Assembly: GCA_965216025.1 (NCBI GenBank)
Contig: CBDCEX010000017.1
Span: forward strand, 806,001-870,000
Origin: JADFQT01 sp965216025
GTDB lineage: Bacteria; Chloroflexota; Dehalococcoidia; Lucifugimonadales; UBA3495
Length of the DNA: 64,000 nt
Reading direction: 5' to 3'
In this document: positions 41,666 through 50,163 of the stretch, one piece after another
How the letters are laid out: every line of letters begins with the position of its first letter
Numbering within the stretch: the stretch's first letter is position 1
Translations under genes and position numbers: made by a program
The notes under the pieces: generated by a model
Told to the model about the DNA's origin: nothing
The model's database searches: none
The model's input: the letters and a program-made list of their open reading frames with translations, nothing else

Positions 41666-44185
41666 ATGAACTATGATTATTATTCGTCAGTCCAGTCATA
41701 CGGCCTTGTACGGTCTCGCCAACGTGTTGCGCACATGTCAACATCGTTCCATCAAGTCTACCTTAGCCTCAGTTATCCAAAAAATGGAATCTTTCTTGCG
41801 CAACTAACGGACCAACCCAGCGGCGGACTTGACGTGCTTGAGGCAACTCTAAAACCCTTTGGTGAGGCTACGGGGTATAATAGGGAGCACCCAAGACCTG
41901 ACAGGACTCGCGAAGTGAAGGACGAACACTCGGCCGAAAACGTGCTTGCGAAGCAAGTTGCTGTGCTGCACCGCCGGATTGCTGAGCTAGAAGCGTCGGA
42001 AGCCGAACGCGACCGTGCGTGGGATTGGTTACGGCAGAACGAGGAACACTACCGCACTGCCGTTGAGAATGTAGCCGACGCCATAGTCGTCACGGTTGGG
42101 ACCTCGCGGGTCTTTGTGAACCAGGCCTTCCTCTCCCTCCACGAACTCGATGATATGTCCCAGGCGTCCGGTCTGGCCCTGGACCATTTCATCGTTGCCG
42201 AGGACCGGCCAATGGTTAGCGATCGAACCTTGGCCCGGGAACGGGGGGAGCCGGTACCGGGCTTATACGAATACCGGATCCGCAGGACGAACGGCGAGGT
42301 TCGTACAGTGGAAACTTCCGCAGTGGCCATCACCTTTGATGGCAAGCCAGCGACGCTTGCCGTGCTCCGCGACATTACCAAGCATAAAGAGGCAGAGCAG
42401 GCTCTGCATAAGAACGAGGAGCGGATTCGGCGGTTGGCCGAGATTGGCCAAATCATCAGTTCATCGTTGGATATCGAAGAGGTCTATGAGCGCTTCGCCG
42501 CAAAAGTGCGCGAGCTCATATCCTTCGACCGGATCGTGATCACCGTCGCCCAGCCGGAACGCAATATATTTACCACCGCCTACGTCATGGGTGGCGAGGT
42601 TAGAGATCGACAACCAGGGGATGTCACCGGTCTGTCCGACTCGGTTACCCAAGAGGTAATTCGCCGTCGATCGGGGTTAATCATCCAATCGGAGGACGTC
42701 GCCGAGTTAAGGAACCGGTATTCTACCCTCTTGCCGGCCTATCAGGCTGGATTTCGGTCCTTCCTCTCGGTTCCTTTGATCGCGAACGACGAGGTGATAG
42801 GCGCCCTACACCTGGAGGCGACCGTCTCCAACGCCTACGGGGAGCGAGACCTCAACCTGGCTATGAACGTTGGGGCTCAAATCTCGGGCGCCATCGCCAA
42901 TGCCCAATTGTTTGCGCAGCTGGAAGCTGGGGAAGAGGCGTTGGCGGCCCAGGCGAGAGACTTGGAGCGTTCAAACCGGGACCTGGAGCAATTCGCATAT
43001 GTGGCATCCCACGACTTGCAGGAACCACTACGGATGGTCGATAGCTACGTACAGATTCTAGCGAAGGATTACAAGGGCAAACTAGATAGCGACGCCGACA
43101 GGGTCATCGGTTATGCTGTGGATGGCGCCACCAGAATGCAAACCTTGATTGACGACCTGCTGGCTTATTCACGAGTTGGCACTCAGGGAAAGCCCTTCGA
43201 GCCGACCGACTTTAACGAAATTGCCTATCAGGTAGTAGCTGATCTAGAGGCAGTAATTGAGGATAGCCAGGCGGTGGTAACTTGTGACGCCTTCCCGACT
43301 GTGATGGGCGATGCCACCCAGCTCATACAGTTGCTCCGGAACCTGGTCAGCAACGGGATCAAGTATAGGGGGGAGGAGCCGCCCCGCGTTAATATTGGGG
43401 TCGGGCAAAAGGGTAATGAATGGGTTTTCTCGGTCCGAGACAACGGTATCGGGATCAATCCAAATCACTACGAGCGCATCTTCCAGATGTTTCAAAGGCT
43501 GCACCACAGGTCCGAATATCCGGGTACTGGCATAGGTCTGGCGATTTGTCAAAGGATTGTCGAGCGTCACGGAGGATACATTTGGGTGGATTCAGAACTG
43601 GGTAGGGGTTCGACTTTCTTTTTCACTATCCCAATTGTGGAAAGGGAGGTGACTACCATGCCACAGGGCAATCGCGGAGGATCGGCCGCTGAACCCGTTG
43701 AAATTTTGTTGGTTGAGGACAACCCCGCAGATGTGGAGCTGACTGAGAGAATCTTGGGAGACTCGGAGCATGCCCTGAACATAAGCGTTGCGGAGGATGG
43801 TGAGGTAGCAATGTCTTACCTTCGTAAGGAGGGTCAGCATGCCGATTCGCGCCGTCCTGCCCTGATCCTATTGGACTTGAACATGCCGAAAAAGGATGGT
43901 TATCAGGTCCTGACTGAGATCAATGCAGACCCAGCCCTTAAGACCATCCCCGTGATGATACTAACCTCAGCCAAGGGGGATCGGAACCGTCTCTTTGGCA
44001 TGGGCATACCTCACAGTCGTTACTGCAACAAGCCAATTGATGTAGCCCGATTCGACCATAACGTGAGGCAAGTGCAAGAACCTCTCGTTGAGACTCCGGT
44101 GGTCCCAACTCAACCGGTGGCAGAACCAGTGGAGCAGACAGAGCAACCCAGGAGAGGGCCATGGTGGCCTTTCGGAAGGCGATAA
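41666..44185 (+). CDS. PAS-GAF hybrid histidine kinase with receiver domain
   Basis: An approximately 839-residue cytoplasmic sensor without membrane segments. Order: poorly conserved start (1-85), short coiled coil (90-125), PAS (130-245), GAF (265-415), HisKA with YVASHDLQEPLR (phospho-His about 449), HATPase with NLVSNGIKY, DNGIGI and GTGIGLAI (555-655), then a receiver of the Rcp1 type with LLVEDNPAD and ILLDLNMPKKDG (phospho-Asp about 737). The C-terminus ends in PRRGPWWPFGRR after a Pro/Gln-rich linker. The frame is open from 41654 inside the terminator, so ATG 41666 or a later start is likely. It is followed by a related stand-alone regulator. Confidence 0.88.
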   Translation: MNYDYYSSVQSYGLVRSRQRVAHMSTSFHQVYLSLSYPKNGIFLAQLTDQPSGGLDVLEATLKPFGEATGYNREHPRPDRTREVKDEHSAENVLAKQVAVLHRRIAELEASEAERDRAWDWLRQNEEHYRTAVENVADAIVVTVGTSRVFVNQAFLSLHELDDMSQASGLALDHFIVAEDRPMVSDRTLARERGEPVPGLYEYRIRRTNGEVRTVETSAVAITFDGKPATLAVLRDITKHKEAEQALHKNEERIRRLAEIGQIISSSLDIEEVYERFAAKVRELISFDRIVITVAQPERNIFTTAYVMGGEVRDRQPGDVTGLSDSVTQEVIRRRSGLIIQSEDVAELRNRYSTLLPAYQAGFRSFLSVPLIANDEVIGALHLEATVSNAYGERDLNLAMNVGAQISGAIANAQLFAQLEAGEEALAAQARDLERSNRDLEQFAYVASHDLQEPLRMVDSYVQILAKDYKGKLDSDADRVIGYAVDGATRMQTLIDDLLAYSRVGTQGKPFEPTDFNEIAYQVVADLEAVIEDSQAVVTCDAFPTVMGDATQLIQLLRNLVSNGIKYRGEEPPRVNIGVGQKGNEWVFSVRDNGIGINPNHYERIFQMFQRLHHRSEYPGTGIGLAICQRIVERHGGYIWVDSELGRGSTFFFTIPIVEREVTTMPQGNRGGSAAEPVEILLVEDNPADVELTERILGDSEHALNISVAEDGEVAMSYLRKEGQHADSRRPALILLDLNMPKKDGYQVLTEINADPALKTIPVMILTSAKGDRNRLFGMGIPHSRYCNKPIDVARFDHNVRQVQEPLVETPVVPTQPVAEPVEQTEQPRRGPWWPFGRR

Positions 44186-44257
44186 CCTCGTTCGCTTTAT
44201 CCCGGGAGGCGGTGCGCCTGGCCCCGAGGGAGGATGGGGGTATCCGATTTCATTGGC

Positions 44258-44286
44258 TTGACGTGCTTCCCGGCAGCAGGGATAAC
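44258..44286 (+). promoter_or_regulatory. Promoter-like pair before the response regulator
   Basis: TTGACG (44258-44263) and GATAAC (44281-44286) are 17 bases apart. They lie 60 bases upstream of the regulator start, so the regulator may be transcribed separately from the kinase. Confidence 0.4.
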
Positions 44287-44346
44287 GCTTGGAGTGCGGA
44301 TTCCGCCAGTCAGAAGCCCGTCCATCCGCGCTGGAGGTGACCTACG

Positions 44347-44880
44347 ATGACACTTGAGCAGGATAACGGACCCGTTGAGATATTATTAGTGGAGGATAAC
44401 CCCGGAGATGTGGAACTAACGCAGCGAATTCTGGGAAATTCGAAATTTTCAGTAAATGTAACCATTGCACCTGACGGTGAGGAGGCAATGGCTCATCTTC
44501 GTAGGAAGGGCAAGCACGCAAAGGCAACCCGCCCTGAGTTGGTTCTCTTGGACCTGGCCATGCCCAAAAAGGACGGCTATGAAGTCTTGGAGGAAATGAG
44601 CGCCGACCCCAAACTGCGCGACGTCCCCGTTATGGTACTGACCTCGACACAAGCAGATAGGGCCCGCCTCTCCTCGCTCTACTCCTATGACCTCAGCCCT
44701 CCTCGTCAAATGTTGGGTTTATTTCAGAAGCCAATTGACCTACCCCGTTTCGACACGTTAATAAGTCGGCTAAGGTCTACTCAGGTTGAGACACCCACCG
44801 CCCCCGATCAACTAGACCCTCAGGTGACAGTGCAAACAGAGCAACGTAGGAGAAGGTGGTGGCCGCTTGGCAAGCGTTAG
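44347..44880 (+). CDS. Rcp1-like stand-alone response regulator
   Basis: A 177-residue receiver protein: ILLVEDNPGDVELTQRIL, VLLDLAMPKKDGYEVLEE (phospho-Asp 69), VMVLTSTQ and FQKPIDLPRF (conserved Lys). No output domain is present. The C-terminal tail VETPTAPDQ ... EQRRRRWWPLGKR is the same type as in the upstream kinase. GGAGGTGA lies 6 bases before ATG 44347. It probably exchanges phosphate with the kinase at 41666. Confidence 0.88.
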   Translation: MTLEQDNGPVEILLVEDNPGDVELTQRILGNSKFSVNVTIAPDGEEAMAHLRRKGKHAKATRPELVLLDLAMPKKDGYEVLEEMSADPKLRDVPVMVLTSTQADRARLSSLYSYDLSPPRQMLGLFQKPIDLPRFDTLISRLRSTQVETPTAPDQLDPQVTVQTEQRRRRWWPLGKR

Positions 44881-44893
44881 ACTGGTGATCAGT

Positions 44894-45007
44894 GTGAAAA
44901 CCGTAGAGAAGCGCCGGACCAACTTGATGTCCAAACTGAACTTCCGCAATCTGGCCGGACTGTCCGGCGTTGCGGTCAAGCACGGCCTGGCTTCCGTCCA
45001 TCAATAG
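44894..45007 (+). CDS. Possible 37-residue basic peptide
   Basis: From GTG 44894 the frame reads KTVEKRRTNLMSKLNFRNLA, then GLSGVAVKHGLASVHQ and TAG. It starts 14 bases behind the regulator gene and its codon choice looks natural, but there is no family match or strong ribosome site. It could equally be noncoding. Confidence 0.28.
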   Translation: MKTVEKRRTNLMSKLNFRNLAGLSGVAVKHGLASVHQ

Positions 45008-45116
45008 CATCCCCTGTCCCCTTCTACTGCCAGCCCTCCTGGAATGGGGTCATTTTTCCCCTAAAGGTAGGGTATCACCCCATATACCCCCCACCCCCTC
45101 TGTGCGACAGTGGTAT

Positions 45117-45136
45117 CCGGAGGAACAACTTCCTCC
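45117..45136 (+). promoter_or_regulatory. Hairpin enclosing a Shine-Dalgarno-like GGAGGAA
   Basis: GGAGGAACAACTTCCTCC folds into a seven-base-pair stem with a four-base loop, hiding GGAGGAA. It lies about 45 bases before the possible frame at 45180. A translational control role is a guess. Confidence 0.3.
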
Positions 45137-45179
45137 TACCATTCGGAATAGGGGAGTTGGCCATGAATCAGCGCATCGA

Positions 45180-45443
45180 ATGGCTACATCGATGGAAATT
45201 CCCTATTACTGCCCCTCCTGGCCGGACCCAACGGATGTAGGTATGTTGAAGGGCCAGAGGGGGCATCGGTTTCCCCACGTAAGGCTAAGGGAGGCTGCCA
45301 TGGTGTATGGGTTAGGGCGGCTGCATAGTTGCCAGGAGATCTGTCCGGGCCTCCACTGGCTTAACCATACGGGATGTGTCAACCAACCGCATAGGCCGGT
45401 GGAGGCGTGCAGCAAGCTAGTGGCTCCACGTCATGCTGAGTAA
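45180..45443 (+). CDS. Possible small Cys/His-rich protein
   Basis: An 87-residue frame from ATG 45180: YYCPSWPDPTDVGMLKGQRG, HSCQEICPGLHWLNHTGCVN and VEACSKL. Five cysteines and several histidines could bind a metal. The frame stays open upstream to 44970. No family was recognised and no neighbour supports it. Confidence 0.33.
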   Translation: MATSMEIPYYCPSWPDPTDVGMLKGQRGHRFPHVRLREAAMVYGLGRLHSCQEICPGLHWLNHTGCVNQPHRPVEACSKLVAPRHAE

Positions 45444-45469
45444 AAAGCTAGCTACCAAAAATTCTTGCC

Positions 45470-45580
45470 AGGATTTGCGGTAGAGCACAAATAGCTCTCC
45501 AGCCGTGATGGCTGGGGGTGTGGGGTCGACGGCGCCAATGGGAAGTCCGGCACGGGTTTTCGCCCGTGCCGGACTTTTTA
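45470..45580 (+). ncRNA. Candidate structured RNA ending in a terminator
   Basis: Three consecutive hairpins are visible: AGAGCACAAATAGCTCT (about 45482), CCAGCCGTGATGGCTGG (about 45499) and the strong terminator stem at 45543. The spacing looks like a small RNA or a leader with a terminator, but no known riboswitch core was recognised and no plus-strand gene follows closely. Confidence 0.35.
45543..45580 (+). terminator. Strong rho-independent terminator
   Basis: A 13-base-pair stem AGTCCGGCACGGG / CCCGTGCCGGACT, a six-base loop TTTTCG, and TTTTA after the stem. It closes the plus-strand region that begins with the kinase. Confidence 0.9.
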
Positions 45581-45686
45581 TGTGACGGCGCGACGCTGTT
45601 ATGAGCCGCGGGTATTTGCTCAGAGCACCGGCCAACCAGAAGAAAGGCAAGTTCGCCCTCTCTGCGTCGGCTTTGGTCAGCGCCTA

Positions 45687-45863
45687 GAAGTCTGGCCGGA
45701 AAGCCATTGGCCGGGTTTCGCGCTACGCCAGACAGACGTATTATAGCCTTATTTGGCATGATAGTGTCTGTAATACGGTTCAAGAACCCACAGTTACATC
45801 GACAATCGTCGCTAAGAAAACGACGACTTGGGGAGAATCGGGGTTTCCGTCCGAGTTTCTAGG
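45687..45863. repeat. Long direct repeat, left copy (R1)
   Basis: The first 44 bases (GAAGTCTGGCCGGAAAGCC... to GCGCTACGCCA) match 50027-50070 with one difference. After a variable middle, both copies share GAATCGGGGTTTCC and TTCTAGG. The repeat overlaps the 3' end of the primase-associated gene. Confidence 0.7.
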
Positions 45864-46456
45864 TCCTTCGTCAGCTGTTGCCCCACCTGCTCCCACGCCG
45901 CCGTCTGCTCCCCCCGGTTCGTCGGCGCCGGGTCCACTAGGCAGTGGACCTTCACTCCGTCGTGGGACGGGGAGATAAAGGCGAAGGCCACGTACGGCAT
46001 CTGCATCGCCTGGTCCCGCACCTCCGCTGCCGATCTCCCCAGCCGGTTCAGATGGTCTAGGTCAGCGCCGATCAGCCCGCTGTGGCTCCGCATGCCCGAG
46101 TCGCGGCATCCATCGAAAATGCCGCCCAAGGTCGCGGCGCTGAGAGTGTTAGAGTCTTTCCCGTTCTTGAGATCCCCGTAAAAATCTTTCCGCCGGTAGT
46201 ATTCCGCGTGGGCGGGGTTGTCGCGCTCGCCTTCCTCCGCTGGAGCAACGGAACCGGCCCACTCAGCCTCCAGATCTCCGGCCCGTGCCATCGCCTGGGC
46301 GGTCAGGCCGACCAGCAGCCTGTCCCGAGGGTTCCAGAGGTCCCCGTTCCGGATCATTTCCAGCACGGCGCCCAGACGCTCTTCCCGCCAGGGGCGCTTC
46401 CCGTTGGCCCTACGATAACATCCGATCTGCGGATCAAGGAAGGCCGCATCCGTCAT
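45812..46456 (-). CDS. BT4734/VirE-N-like primase-associated domain protein, probably shortened
   Basis: A 214-residue protein. The C-terminal half, GLIGADLDHLNRLGRSAAEV and VAFAFISPSHDGVKVHCLVD, matches the BT4734-like N-terminal domain found ahead of primases and helicases in plasmids and integrative elements. The usual downstream primase/helicase domain is missing: the frame ends inside repeat R1. It is probably a truncated replication protein of the conjugative element. An AT-rich stretch at 46490-46540 lies upstream. Confidence 0.65.
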   Translation of the reverse strand: MTDAAFLDPQIGCYRRANGKRPWREERLGAVLEMIRNGDLWNPRDRLLVGLTAQAMARAGDLEAEWAGSVAPAEEGERDNPAHAEYYRRKDFYGDLKNGKDSNTLSAATLGGIFDGCRDSGMRSHSGLIGADLDHLNRLGRSAAEVRDQAMQMPYVAFAFISPSHDGVKVHCLVDPAPTNRGEQTAAWEQVGQQLTKDLETRTETPILPKSSFS

Positions 46457-46843
46457 AGCTGTATCCTGAGGTGAGGAGTGTGCATCGGAGATACTATATC
46501 CTGATTATACTTGGATATTATAATATTAGGATGCAATATTTCTGATGCACATCGCCCGACCATCCCGTTCCTGCCGAGGGGGACCCCTCGCTCGCCAGTC
46601 TCCCCAGCCCCCCCGCCGGACTCTTCGGCGGCCCGTTATCCTTCCAGGTCCCCCCAGGTCGTCATCCCGCACGTGGACCCCCCTGCACCTGCACGTTGGT
46701 CCGGAAGGAGTCGGAGACCCCGAAAAGGCCCTGAGGCTTGATTTTAAGGCCCTTCAGCCCCTCAACCCTCCCGCGAAGGCCGCAGAGGGTCGAACCGCCT
46801 GTCCTGGGCGATTCTGTGGCCCGTAGGGGCATGATATTGGCCG
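46457..46843. other. Intergenic region without clear gene
   Basis: It begins with an AT-rich segment (TATCCTGATTATACTTGG, TATTATAATATTAGG, 46497-46540) that would suit a promoter or origin for the primase-associated gene. The remainder is very C-rich and holds no convincing frame. Confidence 0.4.
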
Positions 46844-47011
46844 TTGGAGAAGACGGATGGGCCCGGGGAAGAGTTCTACCAGTTCGCTCGGACCATCCAC
46901 CGGTGCGTCACAGCGCCGATCATGCGGCTGCCGGGGAAGCTGGGGCAGGCCCTGCCCCAGCTGTTCGGGCTGGGCGCCCTGCTGACGGCGGAGCGTCAAC
47001 TGGCGGGGTAG
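46844..47011 (+). CDS. Possible 55-residue protein or gene fragment
   Basis: From TTG 46844: EKTDGPGEEFYQFARTIHRC, then VTAPIMRLPGKLGQALPQLF, GLGALLTAERQLAG and TAG. Composition and codon use look protein-like, with a hydrophobic second half. There is no family match or good ribosome site. Confidence 0.33.
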   Translation: MEKTDGPGEEFYQFARTIHRCVTAPIMRLPGKLGQALPQLFGLGALLTAERQLAG

Positions 47012-47205
47012 TGTCCGCTGGAACCGGTCCGTACCGGCCCTCTGGCCCGCGCCAGGCCCCTAATAGCGCCGTCAGGGGGCGAAACTCAAGGGGCTGAGCG
47101 CTGGCCAGCAACGCCCGGACTGCGGTTTCCCCAACCTTCACCGCTCTGGCAAACACAATCCAGGCCAACCCAAGCCTGGTTCAGAGTATCCCTAAAGCCC
47201 CTAAA

Positions 47206-48936
47206 CCTGGATTTCCCAGATAGAACTGAATTCCCTAAACATGAGGCCCTCTGGGATGGAGCGAACTATAAAACTGCATACTGAGCCTGTCAACGGCCAT
47301 GCGATTCGCTCAATTCCCCCACTCTCATGGCGAAACCACCTCCTGACGAGCCTAAAAGTTCGGAATCCCCGGCCCCTGCCCAAGCGTCTCCCTCGGGGCG
47401 GCCTATTTGTCCTGAACGACCCCATAACATTGTCACCCATACCGTCACTCCCAGAGTGGACTATCCTGGCGCCAGCCGAAGCCGGCTGATCCTTTCGAGT
47501 ATCCCGGTCAGCATTTCCCTGGTCACCAGCACTTCAGCAAGCTGGAATACTAGCCTCCTAGCATGGCGTACCAACCGCCCACCAGTCTTGATCAGCCTGG
47601 TCTGAAGGCTGGTCAGCGACCAGTGCTTCATCGACTCCGGCAAGGCCAGCCTTCGCAGAAAGTTGCCCAGGTTGTAAGCCAGTACGAACAGTGCGAGCCT
47701 CACCTGGTTGGCCACGAACTTGTGGCAGGAAAGCCGGGTCCAGTTCAAGGCGTATTTGCCTTCTTTTATCCATTGCTCCGCCGTGCCCCGGCCATTGTAA
47801 AAGCGGACTATGCCTTTGGGTGGATAGCTCAGGTTGGTCACGATGAAACCGACCCTGGGGAACAACTCCCCACGATGCCACTCTACTTTAGCCACCACTC
47901 GTCGGGGTAAACGCCAACTCTGGGCCTGGTAGGCAAAATCGTGATAGGAGACCATAGGCTCCCGGGATGGCCATTCGGTAGGAGGCTCAAGCAAGGGCTG
48001 GATCTGCTCCTGAACCACCTGATTGGCGGGAAGCCGGATGGCGTAGCCCGTCTTTTCTTCTTCCAGATACTCGTATAGCTCTGGCTTGGCAAAAGCAGCG
48101 TCACCCCGGAACAGCAACCGCAGTCCTTTCTTCTGGTATCCTTTCACCACCGGCTCAAGGAGTTCCTGCCAGCCATCGGCGCTGGAGACGTTCCCGGATC
48201 GTAGCGTCGCTCCTTCGCAATCTCCGAACTGGTTGAATAGAAAGAGGGGATGATAGCAGACACACTCGAAGTGCCCGTTGTAGGCGGCTCCTTCCTGCTG
48301 GCCATGCACTGGACTCTCCGAACTGTCCATGTCCAGAATCACTCGCCGGTGTGGGGTGTGGGCCATTGCACCCGCCACCCACTGGAAATTCATTCGTGCC
48401 AGCACCTTCAGGTTGTCTTCTTGGGTCAGAGTCTCCGTCTCAAAGCGCCCCATCTCGCTGGTGCTGGCAGCGTTCCGGTCTGAGCCTTGCCAGCCTACGA
48501 TGACTCGCATGGCCGGGTCTTGGGCATCGTTGGTGTCGTCGTAGCCGGCCAGGCGGCTGTAGATGGACTGGCGGATCAGTGGGATCAGGTGGTGGCGGAT
48601 ATTGCGGCCGGTACGGCTTTCCTGGAGGTAGCCGTCGGCAGTGTCAGTCAGGCCCAGGGCTTCATCCAGTTCTCGAATGGGCAAGAGACCGGCGTCTGAG
48701 GTGATGGTAGCGCCGTGAAATTCCAGGCAGACTTTGGGGTTGAACTGGACCCGGAGAGGGGCCTTTTCGCCGTCACCCATCGGGTACCTCCAGGGTGCTT
48801 ACTCTTTATAACTGAAACCCGGCAAGCTATGGAGTTATTATAGCCACCGCGACGGCCACCGGTGTAAAAATAGACAACGGATGAGAAAAAACCTACGAAT
48901 TACTTTGGGACTTTTTAGCCATATGGGAAATGTGGG
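47206..48936 (-). mobile_element. IS1380-family insertion sequence, copy 3 (divergent)
   Basis: The ends CCTGGATTTCCCAGA (47206) and, inverted, CCCACATTTCCCATATGG (48936) match the other two copies. No direct repeat flanks it (CTAAA and TTGGA), pointing to later rearrangement. It truncates the 3' end of the minus-strand gene at 48937. Confidence 0.83.
47461..48780 (-). CDS. IS1380-family transposase, copy 3
   Basis: A 439-residue transposase, clearly related to but diverged from those at 25094 and 34727 (e.g. LLFRGDAAFAKPELYEYLEE, GTAEQWIKEGKYALNW). The catalytic blocks and full length are preserved. Four residues are missing in the N-terminal part (DDTNDAQDPAMR). Confidence 0.9.
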   Translation of the reverse strand: MGDGEKAPLRVQFNPKVCLEFHGATITSDAGLLPIRELDEALGLTDTADGYLQESRTGRNIRHHLIPLIRQSIYSRLAGYDDTNDAQDPAMRVIVGWQGSDRNAASTSEMGRFETETLTQEDNLKVLARMNFQWVAGAMAHTPHRRVILDMDSSESPVHGQQEGAAYNGHFECVCYHPLFLFNQFGDCEGATLRSGNVSSADGWQELLEPVVKGYQKKGLRLLFRGDAAFAKPELYEYLEEEKTGYAIRLPANQVVQEQIQPLLEPPTEWPSREPMVSYHDFAYQAQSWRLPRRVVAKVEWHRGELFPRVGFIVTNLSYPPKGIVRFYNGRGTAEQWIKEGKYALNWTRLSCHKFVANQVRLALFVLAYNLGNFLRRLALPESMKHWSLTSLQTRLIKTGGRLVRHARRLVFQLAEVLVTREMLTGILERISRLRLAPG

Positions 48937-49905
48937 TTGGATAGAAGAATTGCCAGCCGGTGGAACCCGGCGGAAGCGCCCAGCAGACCGCGCCGTCAGC
49001 GGGAATATGATTCTCATGCCAGGTGATCACCAGGAAACCCAGGGGATTCAATCCCGTGTTTCCCGCCACCCCGCAGTCCTCGTGGGAACCCGAGGCGGGA
49101 AAGACATCCCAGAGGGAAGAACCGCACCGGGCCGACAGCTGCAACCTGACCTCATCCAGAGCCCGGGCAACGTGCAGCGGGCCGAAGTCCTCACCGGCAG
49201 AGGCGGAGAGCAACTCCTGCAGCCGGTGATCGCAGACCGGGAATTCTGGGCGATCAATCGCAGAGTCACCGCCGGAGATCTTCCAGGCCCAGGCCTTCCT
49301 GGAGGCACTGTAGTACCAGCAACCGCGTTCATCGACGAGGGGCAGCCGGGCAAAATGGACCAGTATGTTCCCCCGGCCGTCCCGGGCGGTGGGAAGCGCC
49401 CTTGAGGAAGCCAGGGAATGGGACCGCCAGGTGAGGGCATTGCTGATACGCATCCCCGCCACCTTGCCGAACCCGCAGACCACGTTCGCTTCAAAGTGAG
49501 GTTCCCACCCCTGCGCCACGCAGTCGGGCCGGAGATCCCTCAGCTCGCGGGAGAGCAGCAGCGCGACATGGGAACCGAAAAGAACCCGGCCCCGGTAGTC
49601 AATGAGCATCTGCCGGTAATGGCTGGTGCAGGAACGAATTTCATCTCCCGGTTCGGCAACCTCAACCGCACCATCCCCCGACTGGGAGACCTCCCCAGAA
49701 AAATCAGGCGTGGGAGACGCCCAGGGGGTGGGAGTCGGTCGAGGAGTAGGAGTGGGGATGATCAGACGATCCCCATCCTCGACGTAACGATGAACTCCTG
49801 GCACGAAGGGATGGACCGGAGCAGGAGTCGGCTGCAGGAAGACTGGCGTGGGTTCCCCACCGGAACCCGGGAGACACCCGGCCCAGATGATGTTGGGGGG
49901 TTTGG
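48937..49905 (-). pseudogene. Exported element protein lacking both ends
   Basis: The minus-strand frame (open from 50047 to 48893) is native only between the IS701-like fragment and IS1380. The native part begins near NIIWAGCLPGSGGEPTPVFL, where IIWAGC resembles the end of a lipoprotein signal peptide whose start is gone. A Pro/Thr linker (PTPTPRPTPTP) follows, then a globular region (CTSHYRQMLIDYRGRVLFGS, VVCGFGKVAGMRISNA) with five or more cysteines. No family was recognised. Position next to virB4 suggests a surface component of the conjugative element. Confidence 0.5.
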
Positions 49906-50020
49906 GTGATGGATGCGGCGAGCTTCGAGCGGGTCTACGACAGCCTTCAGGAATTCCACGCCTTCTTTGCGGCCTCCTTCGGCCGCAAGCAGTGGCGGGA
50001 ACCGGCCAGAAGCGCTCAAA
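49906..50020 (+). pseudogene. IS701-like transposase N-terminal fragment
   Basis: MDAASFERVYDSLQEFHAFF and AASFGRKQWREPARS resemble the start of IS701-family transposases (FGRxxxRExxRxYLxGLL). The match ends where repeat R2 begins. Only about 38 residues remain. Confidence 0.48.
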
Positions 50021-50026
50021 AACTGG

Positions 50027-50163
50027 GAAGTCTGGCCGGAAAGCCATTGGCCGGGTTTTGCGCTACGCCAATCAGAGAATGTATTACGTTGAAATACCCG
50101 CTATTGCATCGATAATCGACGTTATGAAAACGACAGAATCGGGGTTTCCGGCCAACTTCTAGG
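50027..50163. repeat. Long direct repeat, right copy (R2)
   Basis: It matches R1 at both ends (GAAGTCTGGCCGGAAAGCC... and GAATCGGGGTTTCC) in the same orientation. It overlaps the virB4 stop codon. The two copies enclose about 4.2 kb containing IS1380 copy 3 and gene fragments. Confidence 0.7.

Noticed and set aside
45206..45440. Cobalamin-type riboswitch from GCCAGGAGATCTGTCCGG
   Set aside because: Only a loose resemblance to the B12 box; the remaining conserved core and a downstream transporter or enzyme gene are absent.
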